Source of the DNA: an uncultured Prevotellaceae bacterium
GTDB taxonomy: Bacteria; Bacteroidota; Bacteroidia; Bacteroidales; Bacteroidaceae
NCBI GenBank assembly: GCA_902771785.1
Contig: CACXYH010000024.1
Location: 1 to 55,358, forward strand
Direction: 5' to 3'
DNA: 55,358 nucleotides
Under the pieces are notes generated by a model. It ran no database searches, was not told where the DNA came from, and was given only the letters and a program-made list of their open reading frames with translations. Each line of letters opens with the position of its first letter. Position 1 is the first letter of the stretch. This document shows positions 28,243-37,368 of the stretch, piece after piece. Both the position numbers and the translations under genes were made by a program.

Positions 28243-31128
28243 ATGAACAGCAAAGTGAAACGCAGTCTTTTTCTAACGATTGTAATGCTTGCCGCAGCCC
28301 TCGGCGCGTGGGCCCAGTCGTCGCTCGACGACGTGCGCAAGAAACTTCACAACGCGCCCGTGCAGGAGAAAGTCTACCTGCACCTGGACAACCAATGCTA
28401 CTTCAAGGGCGACACCATCTGGTATAAAGCCTACGTCGTACGCGCCGACAGCCTCACCTATACCGACATGAGCCGCATTCTCTACGTGGAGCTCGTGTCG
28501 CCCGACGGCATGGTGGTCGAGCGACAGCAAATCATCGTCAGCAACCTGGGCTACAGCGACGGCAACTTCGCCCTGCAGGACAGCATCTACTCCGGCTTCT
28601 ACGAGCTGCGGGCCTACACCCGCTGGATGCTGAACTTCAAGGTGAGCGAGCACGACTACGGGCGCAAGGACCGCGAGTTCTTCTACAACAAGCAGATGGC
28701 CGATGACTTCTTCCGCCTGTTCGGCACGGTCTACAGCCGCGTGGTGCCCGTCTACGAGCGCCCCGAGGAGCCGGGCGACTACGCCATGAAGTACATCGTG
28801 AGCCGTCCGAAGACACGCATCGAGAAGGAGCTGAAGGACAATCTCTTCGTCAACTTCTATCCCGAGGGCGGCCATCTGGTGACCGGCAAGCGCTGCAACG
28901 TGGCCTTCGAGGTGCAGAACGAGGAGGGCGAGCAGGTGAGCATCGAGGGCACCATCGGCAGCACCCGCATCAAGACCGAGCACGAGGGGCGCGGCGCCTT
29001 CACCATCGACGTGCCCGAAAGCGGACGCCTCAACGCCAAGTTCAACTATAAGGGAAAGGACTACGACTTCGACCTGCCCAAGGCCGAGCCAAGCGGCTGC
29101 GCGCTGACGCTCAGCGCCGACGAGCGGGAGCTGACGGTGAGCATCGGCTTCGGCAAATACATGGCAGGGCTCGACTACGCCGTCGCCGTGCTGTGCCGCG
29201 GCGTGCTGAAGCATTTCGCCCCGCTCAAGCCCGATGCCCAGGGGCAGGCCGTGGTGAAGATAGACAAGGCGCTGCTACCCACGGGCGTCAACGACCTGCT
29301 CGTGCTCGACGAGATGGGGCAGCCCCTGGCCGACCGCCTGTTCTTCGTCGACAACCACGACTACGATGCTGAGTTCATCAGCCTCAGCGGCACGTCGCCC
29401 GAGAAGACCTACCAGCCCTACGAGAAGATAGAGGTGGCCTTCCAAGCGCCTGCCGAAGCCCGCCACCTGTCAATCGCCATACGCGACGGAGCCACCGACG
29501 AGCCTACCTACGACACCGGCAACATGATGACCGACCTGCTGCTGTCGAGCGAGCTGCAGGGCTTCATTGCCTACCCCCACTACTATTTCGAAGCCGACGA
29601 CGCCAAGCACCGCCGCGCCCTCGACCTGCTCATGCTGGTGCAGGGCTGGCGACGCTATGACTATCAGGAGCTGACCAGCGGCGAGCCGCTGCGCTATCTG
29701 CCCGAGACGGCCATCACCGTCGAGGGCAGCGTCTATCCTACGGCCGACGAGGAGAATATTGAGACCGACGAGATGCGCTACTGGGCGCAGGGCATCTTCG
29801 GCTACAGCCCCAGCAAGCTCGATGGTGCCAACAGCGGTTCCAGCGACGAAGTGAGCACCGGAGTCTCCGCCGCCCAGCTGCGCGAGGCTTACGAAAAGGG
29901 CGAGCGCACGCTGGAGACGGCCTACGGCGTGATGGAGCTGGAGAAGGTGGCCGACGCCATCAACATCGTCGACCCGGCCGAGCCCAAGAGCGTAGCCGAC
30001 CCCTACTTCGGCATCAACCACGGCGGACTGAAGCACGAGGTGACCATCGAGAGCGAGCTGGTGTTCGAGGACGACATTGCCAGCATCAAGATGGAGACCG
30101 ACCACGGCGGACACTTCGCCTTCTCGGTGCCGGCCTACTACGGACAGGCCATCCTCTTCATGAAGGCCTACGACACCGACATGAGCGAGAAGAAGCAGAA
30201 GCGGATGAACAGCAAAGGCATGCTCGACGAGAGCGACTGGCCCGAATACTACGTGAAGCGCGACCTGTTCTATCCCGTCTTCGCCAAGAAGTACAGCTGG
30301 TATCAATGCCACCTGCCCAGCGACGACCAGACGGCTGCTGTCGCCGGCAGTACCGACGGCTCGGGCAACGAGAACGCTGACGAGGGACGCCTCTCGATGT
30401 TCGACCGCGAGCTGTCGGAGGTGACGGTGAAGAAGAAGCGCCGCCGCGGACGCCACGCCATCGACTATTCGAAGCCGGCCTGCGTCTACGATGCGCAATG
30501 GCTCTACAACCTGGCCACCGACCGCGGACTCTCCTTCGGGCGCTACCAGCCCGACCGCTTCCCTATACAGGTGGCAATGGCGCTGCTGGGCAACTACAAC
30601 AGCGACCGCCCTCTGCAGGTCATGGCCCGACAGAACAACCGACAGCTCACGCCCTACGTCTACTACCGCAACTACGACCCAGGGGCTACGACCATGGAAC
30701 AGTTCGTGAGCGACGCCGAGATAGAACGGAACAGCCGACTGAAGCGAATGGACGAGGTGCGACTCTACACCGACTTCGAGCTGCGCAATGAGGATAAGCA
30801 CGTGGAGCAGCAGACGAACGCCGCCGACGTGACGCTCGACGTGATGCTCGTGGCCGACGACGGCGAGCGCTACACCTATCGCGACCGCCGCCTCATTCTT
30901 GACGGAATGACCGAGCCCGCCCAGTTCTATCACCCCAACTACGAGGGACGCGCCCTGCCCGACCTGCCGAAGGACTACCGGCGCACGCTCTACTGGAACG
31001 CCAACGCCCGCCTCGACAGCGAAGGCCGCTTCACCGCCACCTTCTATAACAACAGCAAGGAGACACGCATCAAGGTGTCGGCCGCCGGACTGACGACCCA
31101 CGGCAAGCCGCTGGTGATGAAGCAATGA
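28243..31128 (+). CDS. Large exported protein with alpha-2-macroglobulin MG2-like domain
   Basis: 961 residues. Signal peptide (to about residue 24, GAWA). Residues about 40-135 have the MG2 pattern, VYLHLDNQCYFKGDTIWYKA, seen in macroglobulin-like proteins where strands carry cargo through an envelope. A second domain begins near 205 with FYPEGGHLVTG. No thioester or bait region is seen. Similar Bacteroidota proteins occur next to TonB receptors and glycosidases, with unknown role. It sits between GH30 and GH35 genes in one operon, so an envelope role linked to glycan use is inferred. Confidence 0.65.
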   Translation: MNSKVKRSLFLTIVMLAAALGAWAQSSLDDVRKKLHNAPVQEKVYLHLDNQCYFKGDTIWYKAYVVRADSLTYTDMSRILYVELVSPDGMVVERQQIIVSNLGYSDGNFALQDSIYSGFYELRAYTRWMLNFKVSEHDYGRKDREFFYNKQMADDFFRLFGTVYSRVVPVYERPEEPGDYAMKYIVSRPKTRIEKELKDNLFVNFYPEGGHLVTGKRCNVAFEVQNEEGEQVSIEGTIGSTRIKTEHEGRGAFTIDVPESGRLNAKFNYKGKDYDFDLPKAEPSGCALTLSADERELTVSIGFGKYMAGLDYAVAVLCRGVLKHFAPLKPDAQGQAVVKIDKALLPTGVNDLLVLDEMGQPLADRLFFVDNHDYDAEFISLSGTSPEKTYQPYEKIEVAFQAPAEARHLSIAIRDGATDEPTYDTGNMMTDLLLSSELQGFIAYPHYYFEADDAKHRRALDLLMLVQGWRRYDYQELTSGEPLRYLPETAITVEGSVYPTADEENIETDEMRYWAQGIFGYSPSKLDGANSGSSDEVSTGVSAAQLREAYEKGERTLETAYGVMELEKVADAINIVDPAEPKSVADPYFGINHGGLKHEVTIESELVFEDDIASIKMETDHGGHFAFSVPAYYGQAILFMKAYDTDMSEKKQKRMNSKGMLDESDWPEYYVKRDLFYPVFAKKYSWYQCHLPSDDQTAAVAGSTDGSGNENADEGRLSMFDRELSEVTVKKKRRRGRHAIDYSKPACVYDAQWLYNLATDRGLSFGRYQPDRFPIQVAMALLGNYNSDRPLQVMARQNNRQLTPYVYYRNYDPGATTMEQFVSDAEIERNSRLKRMDEVRLYTDFELRNEDKHVEQQTNAADVTLDVMLVADDGERYTYRDRRLILDGMTEPAQFYHPNYEGRALPDLPKDYRRTLYWNANARLDSEGRFTATFYNNSKETRIKVSAAGLTTHGKPLVMKQ

Positions 31129-31165
31129 AACGAACGAAATAACCATGTAACGCTTATATAACATT

Positions 31166-32356
31166 ATGAAAACGACGAAACTATTCAGGCAGCTGGCCCT
31201 CGCGGCCCTGCTGCTGGCGGCTCCCGCAACGACGCAGGCCGCCAACCAAAAGCCCGGCACCTTCACCGTGGGCGACAAGACTTTCCTGCTCAACGGCCAG
31301 CCCTTCATCGTGAAGGCGGCCGAAGTGCACTACCCCCGCATTCCGCGTCCCTACTGGGAGCACCGCATCAAGATGTGCAAGGCGCTGGGCATGAACGCCG
31401 TCTGCATCTACATCTTCTGGAACATCCACGAGCAGCGCGAGGGGCAGTTCGACTTCACGGGCAACAACGACGTGGCCGAGTTCTGTCGTCTGGCTCAGAA
31501 GAACGGCATGTACGTCATCGTCCGTCCCGGACCCTACGTCTGTGCCGAGTGGGAGATGGGCGGCCTGCCCTGGTGGCTGCTGAAGAAGAAGGACATCCGG
31601 CTGCGCGAGCGCGACCCCTACTTCATGGAGCGCGTGAAAATCGAGAAGGTGGGCGAGCAGCTGAAGCCGCTGACCATTCAGAATGGCGGCCCCATCATCA
31701 TGATACAGGTGGAGAACGAATACGGAAGTTATGGCGAGGACAAGCCCTACATCAGCGAGATTCGCGACTGCCTGCGTGGCATCTATGGCAAGGAGATTGA
31801 GCTGTTCCAGTGCGACTGGTCGAGCAACTTCGAGAAGAACGGACTCGACGACCTGACATGGACCATGAACTTCGGCACGGGTGCCAACATCGACCAGCAG
31901 TTCCGCCGCCTGGGCGAGCTGCGCCCCAACGCGCCGAAGATGTGCTCTGAGTTCTGGAGCGGCTGGTTCGACAAGTGGGGTGCCCGCCACGAGACGCGCC
32001 CCGCCAAGGACATGGTCGAGGGTATGGACGAAATGCTGTCGAAGGGCATCTCGTTCTCGCTCTACATGACCCACGGAGGTACTTCCTTCGGCCACTGGGC
32101 AGGCGCCAACTCGCCCGGCTTTGCCCCCGACGTCACCTCGTATGACTACGATGCGCCCATCAACGAGTATGGCCAGGCCACGCCGAAGTACTGGGAGCTG
32201 CGCAAGATGATGGAGAAGTACAACGACGGCAAGAAGATGCCCGCCGTTCCCAAGGCTCCGATGCCTATTATCACCATTCCCAAATTCGAATTGAAAACGT
32301 TTGCAGAGTTACTTCTGGCTCCTGGCAAGGAAGATAGAGGTGCAGATGGGGAATGA
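31166..32356 (+). CDS. GH35 beta-galactosidase, N-terminal catalytic half (frame broken)
   Basis: 396 residues. Signal peptide (to about 25, TTQA) and a complete GH35 TIM barrel: acid/base Glu185 in QVENEYG and nucleophile Glu262 in CSEFWSGW. Homology ends near IPKFELKTFAEL (about residue 382); the last 14 residues look like an out-of-frame tail. The other half starts in the +2 frame at 32353, overlapping the stop as ATGA. By the family pattern, roughly 10 residues of the linker are missing. The catalytic half may still fold, since its active site is whole. Confidence 0.85.
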   Translation: MKTTKLFRQLALAALLLAAPATTQAANQKPGTFTVGDKTFLLNGQPFIVKAAEVHYPRIPRPYWEHRIKMCKALGMNAVCIYIFWNIHEQREGQFDFTGNNDVAEFCRLAQKNGMYVIVRPGPYVCAEWEMGGLPWWLLKKKDIRLRERDPYFMERVKIEKVGEQLKPLTIQNGGPIIMIQVENEYGSYGEDKPYISEIRDCLRGIYGKEIELFQCDWSSNFEKNGLDDLTWTMNFGTGANIDQQFRRLGELRPNAPKMCSEFWSGWFDKWGARHETRPAKDMVEGMDEMLSKGISFSLYMTHGGTSFGHWAGANSPGFAPDVTSYDYDAPINEYGQATPKYWELRKMMEKYNDGKKMPAVPKAPMPIITIPKFELKTFAELLLAPGKEDRGADGE

Positions 32357-33480
32357 TGCTCTATTCGACCACTCTCCCCGACATACCTACTCAGAGTGTG
32401 CTTACTGCTGAGATACACGATTTCGGACAAGTCTTTATCAATGGTGATTATATCGGCAAGATTGACCGTGTGAAGAACGAGAAGTCAATCACGTTGCCCC
32501 CAGTCAAGAAAGGGCAGAAACTGCTCATCCTTGTCGAGGGTATGGGCCGTATCAACTTCGGACGGGCTATCAAGGACTTCAAGGGCATCGTTGGCGACGT
32601 CACCATCTCTGCTGAAGTAGACAACAATGAAGTAACATGGAAACCTCGCGAATGGTGGCAATGTGCCACTGACGACAGCTACGAGACCGCAGTGAACACG
32701 CTTCGCCTCACTGCCAACACCAACATCAACAAACCAACCGAAAAGTCAAAGCGTGGCTACTATCGCGGCTACTTCAACCTCTCGAAGGTAGGCGACACCT
32801 TCCTGAACTTCGAGACCTGGGGCAAGGGTCAGGTATGGGTGAATGGTCATGCTATGGGCCGCATCTGGTCGATAGGCCCGCAGCAGACGCTCTATGTGCC
32901 CGGCTGCTGGCTGAAGAAGGGACAGAACGAAATCATCGTCCTCGACGTGGTAGGCCCGAAGGAGGCCGTGGTATGGGGTCAGGACAAGCCCGAGCTGAAC
33001 AAGCTGCAGCTGGAGAAGAGCAACAAGCACAACAACATCGGCGACAAGCCCGACCTGAACTCGGCAACGCCCGTAGCCGCTGGAGCCTTCAAGGCTGGCA
33101 ACGGCTGGCAGACTATTAAGTTCAATGCGCCTGCAAAGGGCCGCTACCTCGCCATAGAATGCCTCAGCACTCAGAAGGACGGCGACCGCGCCGCCATCGC
33201 CGAGCTCTATCTGCAGGGCCAGGACGGCAAGCGACTCTCGCGCGAACCCTGGAAGACGAAGTATGCCAACTCTGAGGAGGAGAACGGCAACCACCTGGGC
33301 GACAAGGTCTTCGACCTGCAGGAGTCTACCTACTGGCAGACGGAGCGCTCGGCTCAGGCCCCCCATCTGCTGGTCATCGACCTGGGCTCGGTGCAGACCG
33401 TCACCGCCCTCGAGTATCTGCCGCGCGCTGAGCAGGGCGCCCCAGGCAGCATCAAGCAGTTCAAGGTCTACCTTTACTAA
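32353..33480 (+). CDS. GH35 beta-galactosidase, C-terminal half (jelly-roll and F5/8-type domains)
   Basis: 375 residues as drawn, but homology starts 5' of the ATG: the same frame reads WG just before MMLYSTTLPDIP, as in intact enzymes. It contains the galactose-binding-like jelly-roll (GQVWVNGHAMGRIWSIGP) and a discoidin/F5/8-type C-terminal domain (about 250-375). It has no signal peptide, so it could not be exported alone. Codon use in its first ~130 codons is less GC-rich than in the N-terminal half, which hints at recombination with another GH35 copy. Confidence 0.82.
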   Translation: MMLYSTTLPDIPTQSVLTAEIHDFGQVFINGDYIGKIDRVKNEKSITLPPVKKGQKLLILVEGMGRINFGRAIKDFKGIVGDVTISAEVDNNEVTWKPREWWQCATDDSYETAVNTLRLTANTNINKPTEKSKRGYYRGYFNLSKVGDTFLNFETWGKGQVWVNGHAMGRIWSIGPQQTLYVPGCWLKKGQNEIIVLDVVGPKEAVVWGQDKPELNKLQLEKSNKHNNIGDKPDLNSATPVAAGAFKAGNGWQTIKFNAPAKGRYLAIECLSTQKDGDRAAIAELYLQGQDGKRLSREPWKTKYANSEEENGNHLGDKVFDLQESTYWQTERSAQAPHLLVIDLGSVQTVTALEYLPRAEQGAPGSIKQFKVYLY

Positions 33481-33489
33481 CCCATAGGT

Positions 33490-33514
33490 GCCGCCTCTCG
33501 CCTGCAGAGGCGGC
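33490..33514. other. Hairpin after GH35
   Basis: GCCGCCTCT pairs with AGAGGCGGC around a 7-nt loop; no T-run. The left arm, GTGCCGCCTCTC, is repeated in the right arm of the next hairpin, so alternative pairings exist. Confidence 0.5.
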
Positions 33515-33530
33515 GCTCTCTCAACCGAAA

Positions 33531-33568
33531 GGCGGCACTTCCCTCACCCGGAAGTGCCGCCTCTCTTT
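33531..33568 (+). terminator. Terminator of the GH30-MG2-GH35 operon
   Basis: Twelve perfect pairs, GGCGGCACTTCC with GGAAGTGCCGCC, loop of 7, followed by TCTCTTTG. The T-run is interrupted. Confidence 0.65.
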
Positions 33569-33576
33569 GTTGCCTC

Positions 33577-33664
33577 GACTGCAGTCAACGATATGATCGA
33601 CTGCAGTCAACCATATTGCCGACTATAGTCAACCATATCGCTGACTGGAGTCAACCATAAAAGC
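33577..33664. repeat. Four 22-bp iteron-like repeats
   Basis: Units start at 33577, 33599, 33621 and 33643, exactly 22 bp apart. Core: GACTnnAGTCAACCATAT; each has a small palindrome GACTnnAGTC, perfect (GACTGCAGTC) in the first two. 22 bp is two helical turns, so all copies face one side of the DNA, as for a bound protein. The last unit diverges at its end. Confidence 0.85.
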
Positions 33665-33760
33665 AAAGGCGCCTCAACCACGGATAAACGGCGCCGCGAG
33701 CACGCTCAAGTGACGCTTGAACAAGGGAAAAGTAACGTCTCTCCCTGCCTTTAGGCCAGC

Positions 33761-34588
33761 CTAAAGGGTGCTGAGGTCAAGCTTTCGGCTCAGTCGGCTC
33801 TTGGTAGAGCGCACGGCCTGCTCGCTACAACAGAACGACTGGGCCTTCTCGGCGTCGGTCTTGCCGTAGTGCTGCATGATGCAGAAGAAGGTTTCCTTGG
33901 GCGTCAGGGGCGATTCGGCCTGCGCCAGCAGCTCGGCCAGCGGGCGGTCTACCAGCTGAAGCGTCTCCACGACCGCCGTCTGCTCGGCCTTGCCACACTG
34001 GCTGATGTTCTGCCCCTGCACCATACGGTGCAGCACGTCGACGCCCAGATGCAGCTGTTCCCACTGGAGCGGCTGTTGCTGCGGCTCGTCGGCCAGGCGC
34101 AGTTGCAGCGCCGCGATTTCGTCGTGCACGCGGCCCACGCGCTCGGCATAGACGCGCTGCAGCCTGTGCAGTCTGCGCCTGTGCCACCACGCCAGCACGC
34201 CCACCACCGCCACCAGGCCCACAACGGCCAGCAGCAGCCACAGCCGCAGCGAGGCTTGCCGCTGCTGTCCCGCGTGCTCCTGCAGGCGTATCAGGCTCAT
34301 CGTGCGCTGGGCGGGCAGCGTGCTCATCAGCACCTGCGCCTTGTCGTCCTTGCCCTCCATGATGTAGACGAAGCACAAGAGCGACATCGCCTCCTCTTCC
34401 TCCACCGAGTCGCGGCCGGCCAGCACGGCGCCGAAGGCCGTCTGCTCGGCCTCGTGCATGCGCCCCTCCTCGAGCAACTGCAGCACCTGCTCCATCTGCT
34501 TCGAGGCCGCCGACGGCTGCTCCTCCTGCTGGCTGCAAGCGCAGCAGAGCACCACGAGCCATAGAAAGGAAAACATCTTCAGCTTCAT
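33761..34588 (-). CDS. Membrane-anchored lipoprotein with C-terminal HTH domain
   Basis: 275 residues from the ATG at 34588 (MKLKMFSFLW); ATG at 34576 fits the promoter distance as well. Signal ending LCCACS suggests lipidation. Residues about 30-110 are helical with TPR-like features (EEGRMHEAEQTAFGAVLAGR), then a membrane helix (about 118-138), a coiled coil, and a C-terminal region (about 225-275) with LTPKETFFCIMQHYG and SEQAVRSTKSRLSRKL, close to a LuxR-type helix-turn-helix. It resembles Bacteroidota one-protein sensors with an envelope part, TM helix and HTH. If the Cys is truly lipidated, the topology needs two membrane anchors, which is unusual. Function unknown. Confidence 0.65.
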   Translation of the reverse strand: MKLKMFSFLWLVVLCCACSQQEEQPSAASKQMEQVLQLLEEGRMHEAEQTAFGAVLAGRDSVEEEEAMSLLCFVYIMEGKDDKAQVLMSTLPAQRTMSLIRLQEHAGQQRQASLRLWLLLAVVGLVAVVGVLAWWHRRRLHRLQRVYAERVGRVHDEIAALQLRLADEPQQQPLQWEQLHLGVDVLHRMVQGQNISQCGKAEQTAVVETLQLVDRPLAELLAQAESPLTPKETFFCIMQHYGKTDAEKAQSFCCSEQAVRSTKSRLSRKLDLSTL

Positions 34589-34597
34589 ATCGAAGCA

Positions 34598-34605
34598 CAA
34601 AACTA
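34598..34605 (-). promoter_or_regulatory. -7 element of the HTH lipoprotein gene
   Basis: TAGTTTTG on the minus strand, with CAAA (TTTG on minus) at 34624-34627, 18 bp further up. It is only 10 bp from the ATG at 34588, so a very short leader or the later ATG is implied. Confidence 0.5.
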
Positions 34606-34715
34606 CAAAAACTTGCACAAACCCAAAAACTTTTCCCCCTTTTCCGCCCACAAATTAATAGTTTTTAGTGAGCGTTAAAATTACAAATGACCATGATTGA
34701 TAGTACAGAGCCTCC

Positions 34716-34769
34716 CCCTAAAGCGGATATAGCTACAGACAGCACCCTAAAGCGGGTATAGTTACAGAC
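34716..34769. repeat. 29-bp-period direct repeat at the left edge of the array
   Basis: CCCTAAAGCGGATATAGCTA at 34716 and CCCTAAAGCGGGTATAGTTA at 34745, both followed by CAGAC: 25-bp copies with two differences. The second copy runs into the 46-bp inverted repeat. Confidence 0.75.
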
Positions 34770-35354
34770 CCCACCCCTAACCCCTCCCCTTGAAGGGAGG
34801 GGAATTGTATGCGGCTTGTCTCACGGCGACAATCAGTTCTTCTGAGGAATGGACAGCGACTATAGGCATTCTTCTCCCCTTGAAGGGGGGAATTGTATAC
34901 GGCTTGTCTCACGGCGACAACCATTTCTTCTGAGGAATGGCCAGCGGCTATAGGCATTCTTCTCCCCTTGAAGGGGGGGAATTGTATGCGGCTTGTCTCA
35001 CGGCGACAATCATTTCTTCTGAGGAATGGACAGCGGCTATAGGCATTCTTCTCCCCTTGAAGGGGGGAATTGTATGCGGCTTGTCTCACGGCGACAATCA
35101 TTTCTTCTGAGGAATGGACAGCGGCTATAGGCATTCTTCTTCCCTTGAAGGGGGGAATTGTATGCGGCTTGTCTCACGGCGACAATCATTTCTTCTGAGG
35201 AATGGCCAGCGGCTATAGGCATTCCCCTCCCCTTGAAGAGGGGAATTGTATGTGGCCTGTCTCACGGCGACAATCAGTTCTTCTGAGGAATGACCAGCGG
35301 CTATAGGCATTCCCCTCCCTTCAAGGGGAGGGGTTAGGGGTGGGGTCTGTAACT
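34760..35354. repeat. Repeat element: 46-bp inverted ends around an 88-bp tandem array
   Basis: 34760-34805 is the perfect inverted copy of 35309-35354 (46 bp, including CCACCCCTAACCCCTCCCCT). Between them lie six near-identical units; the motif AATTGTAT starts at 34803, 34891, 34980, 35068, 35156 and 35244, a period of 88 (once 89). Each junction carries the near-palindrome CCCCTTGAAGGGG. ORFs through it stay open in more than one frame but have no protein character. C-rich CCCCTAACCCCTCCCC-like sequence is common in Bacteroidota intergenic repeats. No transposase is present. Confidence 0.9.
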
Positions 35355-35771
35355 TCCCCAAGTTATTATTTACGGCCACTTTAGGGCTTACACCCGGCAG
35401 CAACAGCCGTTGTGAGCGCGTTCCCCTTGTGTCAATCGTGCCTCGCGCCCATTCATCAACCTGCTCGTCCTCAATCACTTACGTCTCCGCGAGTGTGTCA
35501 ATCATCCTCACCCTATTGCAGAAGCAGCAAAAAAGCCCTATCTTTGCATCGACATACTTACCAATGTCAACTGCAAACCAACAACTTGTAGATGTGTGGC
35601 GGCGTGGTGATGCCCGCCATGGGGGCATGACACAAGCCTCACGTCGCCACACTTTCTTCCCAGCATTTACACCTCTTTTATATAATATTTCATAATTCAT
35701 AAGCCATAATTCACAATTATTTCGTACCTTTGCAGGCTGAAAGTAAAAGGACTTAAATACAAAAAGCAATT
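35355..35771. other. Non-coding stretch before gpmI with a short promoter-driven ORF
   Basis: A -7 element TATCTTTG at 35539-35546 precedes a 43-codon ORF (35564-35695, start MSTANQQLVDVWRRG). A long imperfect hairpin overlaps it (35594-35606 with 35640-35652, inner ATGCCC/GGGCAT). The ORF is Arg/His-rich and reads as repeat-derived DNA; translation is doubtful. Short repeats of CATAATTC follow at 35690-35716. Confidence 0.45.
35725..35732 (+). promoter_or_regulatory. -7 element of gpmI
   Basis: TACCTTTG 39 bp before the gpmI ATG. Confidence 0.65.
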
Positions 35772-37292
35772 ATGGCAAAGAAAGCACTACTCATGATTCT
35801 CGACGGATGGGGAATCGGACAGCACGGCAAAGGCGACGTGATCTACAATACGCCTACTCCTTATCTCGATTATCTCACAGCAACCAGCGCCCACTCGCAG
35901 CTGCAGGCCTCGGGTGAGGACGTCGGCCTGCCCGACGGACAGATGGGCAACTCGGAGGTGGGCCACCTCAACATCGGCGCCGGACGCATCGTCTATCAGG
36001 ACCTGGTGAAGATCAACCGCGCCTGCAAGGACGGCTCAATCGTGGAGAACCCGCAGGTGAAGGCAGCCTACACCTACGCCAAGGAGAAGGGCAAGAAGCT
36101 CCACCTCATGGGCCTCTGCTCTGACGGCGGCGTGCACTCAAGCCTCGAACACCTGTTCAAGCTCATCGAGGTGGGCAAGCACTACGGACTGAAGAACCAG
36201 ACCTTCATCCACTGCTTCATGGACGGACGCGACACCGACCCCAAGAGCGGCAAGGGCTTCATTGAGCAGGTCACCAAGGTATGCGCCGACAACGACGCCG
36301 CCATCGCCAGCATCATCGGCCGCTTCTACGCCATGGACCGCGACAAGCGCTGGGAGCGCGTGAAGGAAGGCTACGACCTCATCGTCAACGGCACCGGCAA
36401 GCAGGCCACCGACATGGTGAAGGCCATGCAGGAGAGCTACGACGAGGGCGTCACCGACGAGTTCATCAAGCCCATCCACAACGCCAGCGTCAACGGATGC
36501 ATCGAGGAGGGCGACGTCGTCATCTTCATCAACTTCCGCAACGACCGCGCCAAGGAGCTCACCATCGCGCTCACCCAGGAAGACATGCCTGAGCAGGGCA
36601 TGAAGACCATACCCGGACTGCAGTACTACTGCATGACCCCCTACGACGCCAAGTTCCAGGGCGTTCACATCCTCTTCCCCAAGGAGAACGTGGAGGACAC
36701 GCTGGGCGAATACCTCTCGCGCCAGGGCAAGAAGCAGCTGCACACCGCCGAGACCGAGAAGTATGCTCACGTCACCTTCTTCTTCAACGGCGGACGCGAG
36801 CAGCCCTTCGAGGGCGAGGACCGCATCCTCGTAGCCAGCCCCAAGGTGGCCACCTACGACCTGAAGCCCGAGATGAGCGCCTACGAGGTGAAGGACAAGC
36901 TCGTCAGCGCCATCGGCACACAGCAGTACGACTTCATCGTGGTGAACTTCGCCAACGGCGACATGGTGGGCCACACCGGCGTCTACAACGCCATCGCCAA
37001 GGCCGTCTGGGCCGTAGACAACTGCGTGCGCGAGGTGATTGAGGCCGCCAAGAAGAACGACTACGAGGCCATCATCATCGCCGACCACGGCAATGCCGAC
37101 AACGCCATCAACCCCGACGGCACCCCCAACACGGCTCACTCGCTGAACCCCGTACCCTTCATCTACGTCACCAACAACAACTCGGCCACCGTTCGCGACG
37201 GCCGCCTGGCCGACGTAGCCCCCTCGATCCTCCACATCATGGGTCTGGAGCAGCCGAAGGACATGACCGGCGAATGCCTCATCACCGACTAA
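35772..37292 (+). CDS. gpmI: 2,3-bisphosphoglycerate-independent phosphoglycerate mutase
   Basis: 506 residues, alkaline-phosphatase fold. LMILDGWG supplies metal-binding Asp11; [11 protein letters not shown] holds the nucleophile Ser61; ADHGNADN gives further metal ligands. It interconverts 3- and 2-phosphoglycerate in glycolysis. Own promoter and strong terminator, so monocistronic. Codons are nearly all C/G-ending, as for a highly expressed gene. Confidence 0.96.
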   Translation: MAKKALLMILDGWGIGQHGKGDVIYNTPTPYLDYLTATSAHSQLQASGEDVGLPDGQMGNSEVGHLNIGAGRIVYQDLVKINRACKDGSIVENPQVKAAYTYAKEKGKKLHLMGLCSDGGVHSSLEHLFKLIEVGKHYGLKNQTFIHCFMDGRDTDPKSGKGFIEQVTKVCADNDAAIASIIGRFYAMDRDKRWERVKEGYDLIVNGTGKQATDMVKAMQESYDEGVTDEFIKPIHNASVNGCIEEGDVVIFINFRNDRAKELTIALTQEDMPEQGMKTIPGLQYYCMTPYDAKFQGVHILFPKENVEDTLGEYLSRQGKKQLHTAETEKYAHVTFFFNGGREQPFEGEDRILVASPKVATYDLKPEMSAYEVKDKLVSAIGTQQYDFIVVNFANGDMVGHTGVYNAIAKAVWAVDNCVREVIEAAKKNDYEAIIIADHGNADNAINPDGTPNTAHSLNPVPFIYVTNNNSATVRDGRLADVAPSILHIMGLEQPKDMTGECLITD

Positions 37293-37310
37293 GGCTGGGA
37301 TTTACGCAAT

Positions 37311-37352
37311 AAGAGAAGAGGGCGTGTCTGCGACGACACGCCCTCTTCTCTT
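37311..37352. terminator. Bidirectional terminator between gpmI and the AGCS gene
   Basis: Perfect 18-bp stem (37311-37328 with 37335-37352) with loop TGCGAC. No long T-run, but the stem is strong and lies between convergent genes. Confidence 0.8.
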
Positions 37353-37368
37353 GCATATAGCTTCCCAA

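Noticed and set aside
26725-33480. Polysaccharide utilisation locus
   Set aside because: No SusC/SusD pair or hybrid two-component regulator is present, so the stricter term does not apply.
34803-35331. CRISPR array
   Set aside because: The whole 88-bp unit is repeated, with no unique spacers, and no cas genes are nearby.
34733-35478. Repeat-encoded ORFs on the minus strand (for example MPIAAGHSSEEM...)
   Set aside because: They follow the 88-bp tandem units, which shift frame by one base per unit, and stay open in several frames. No start context or protein family is seen.
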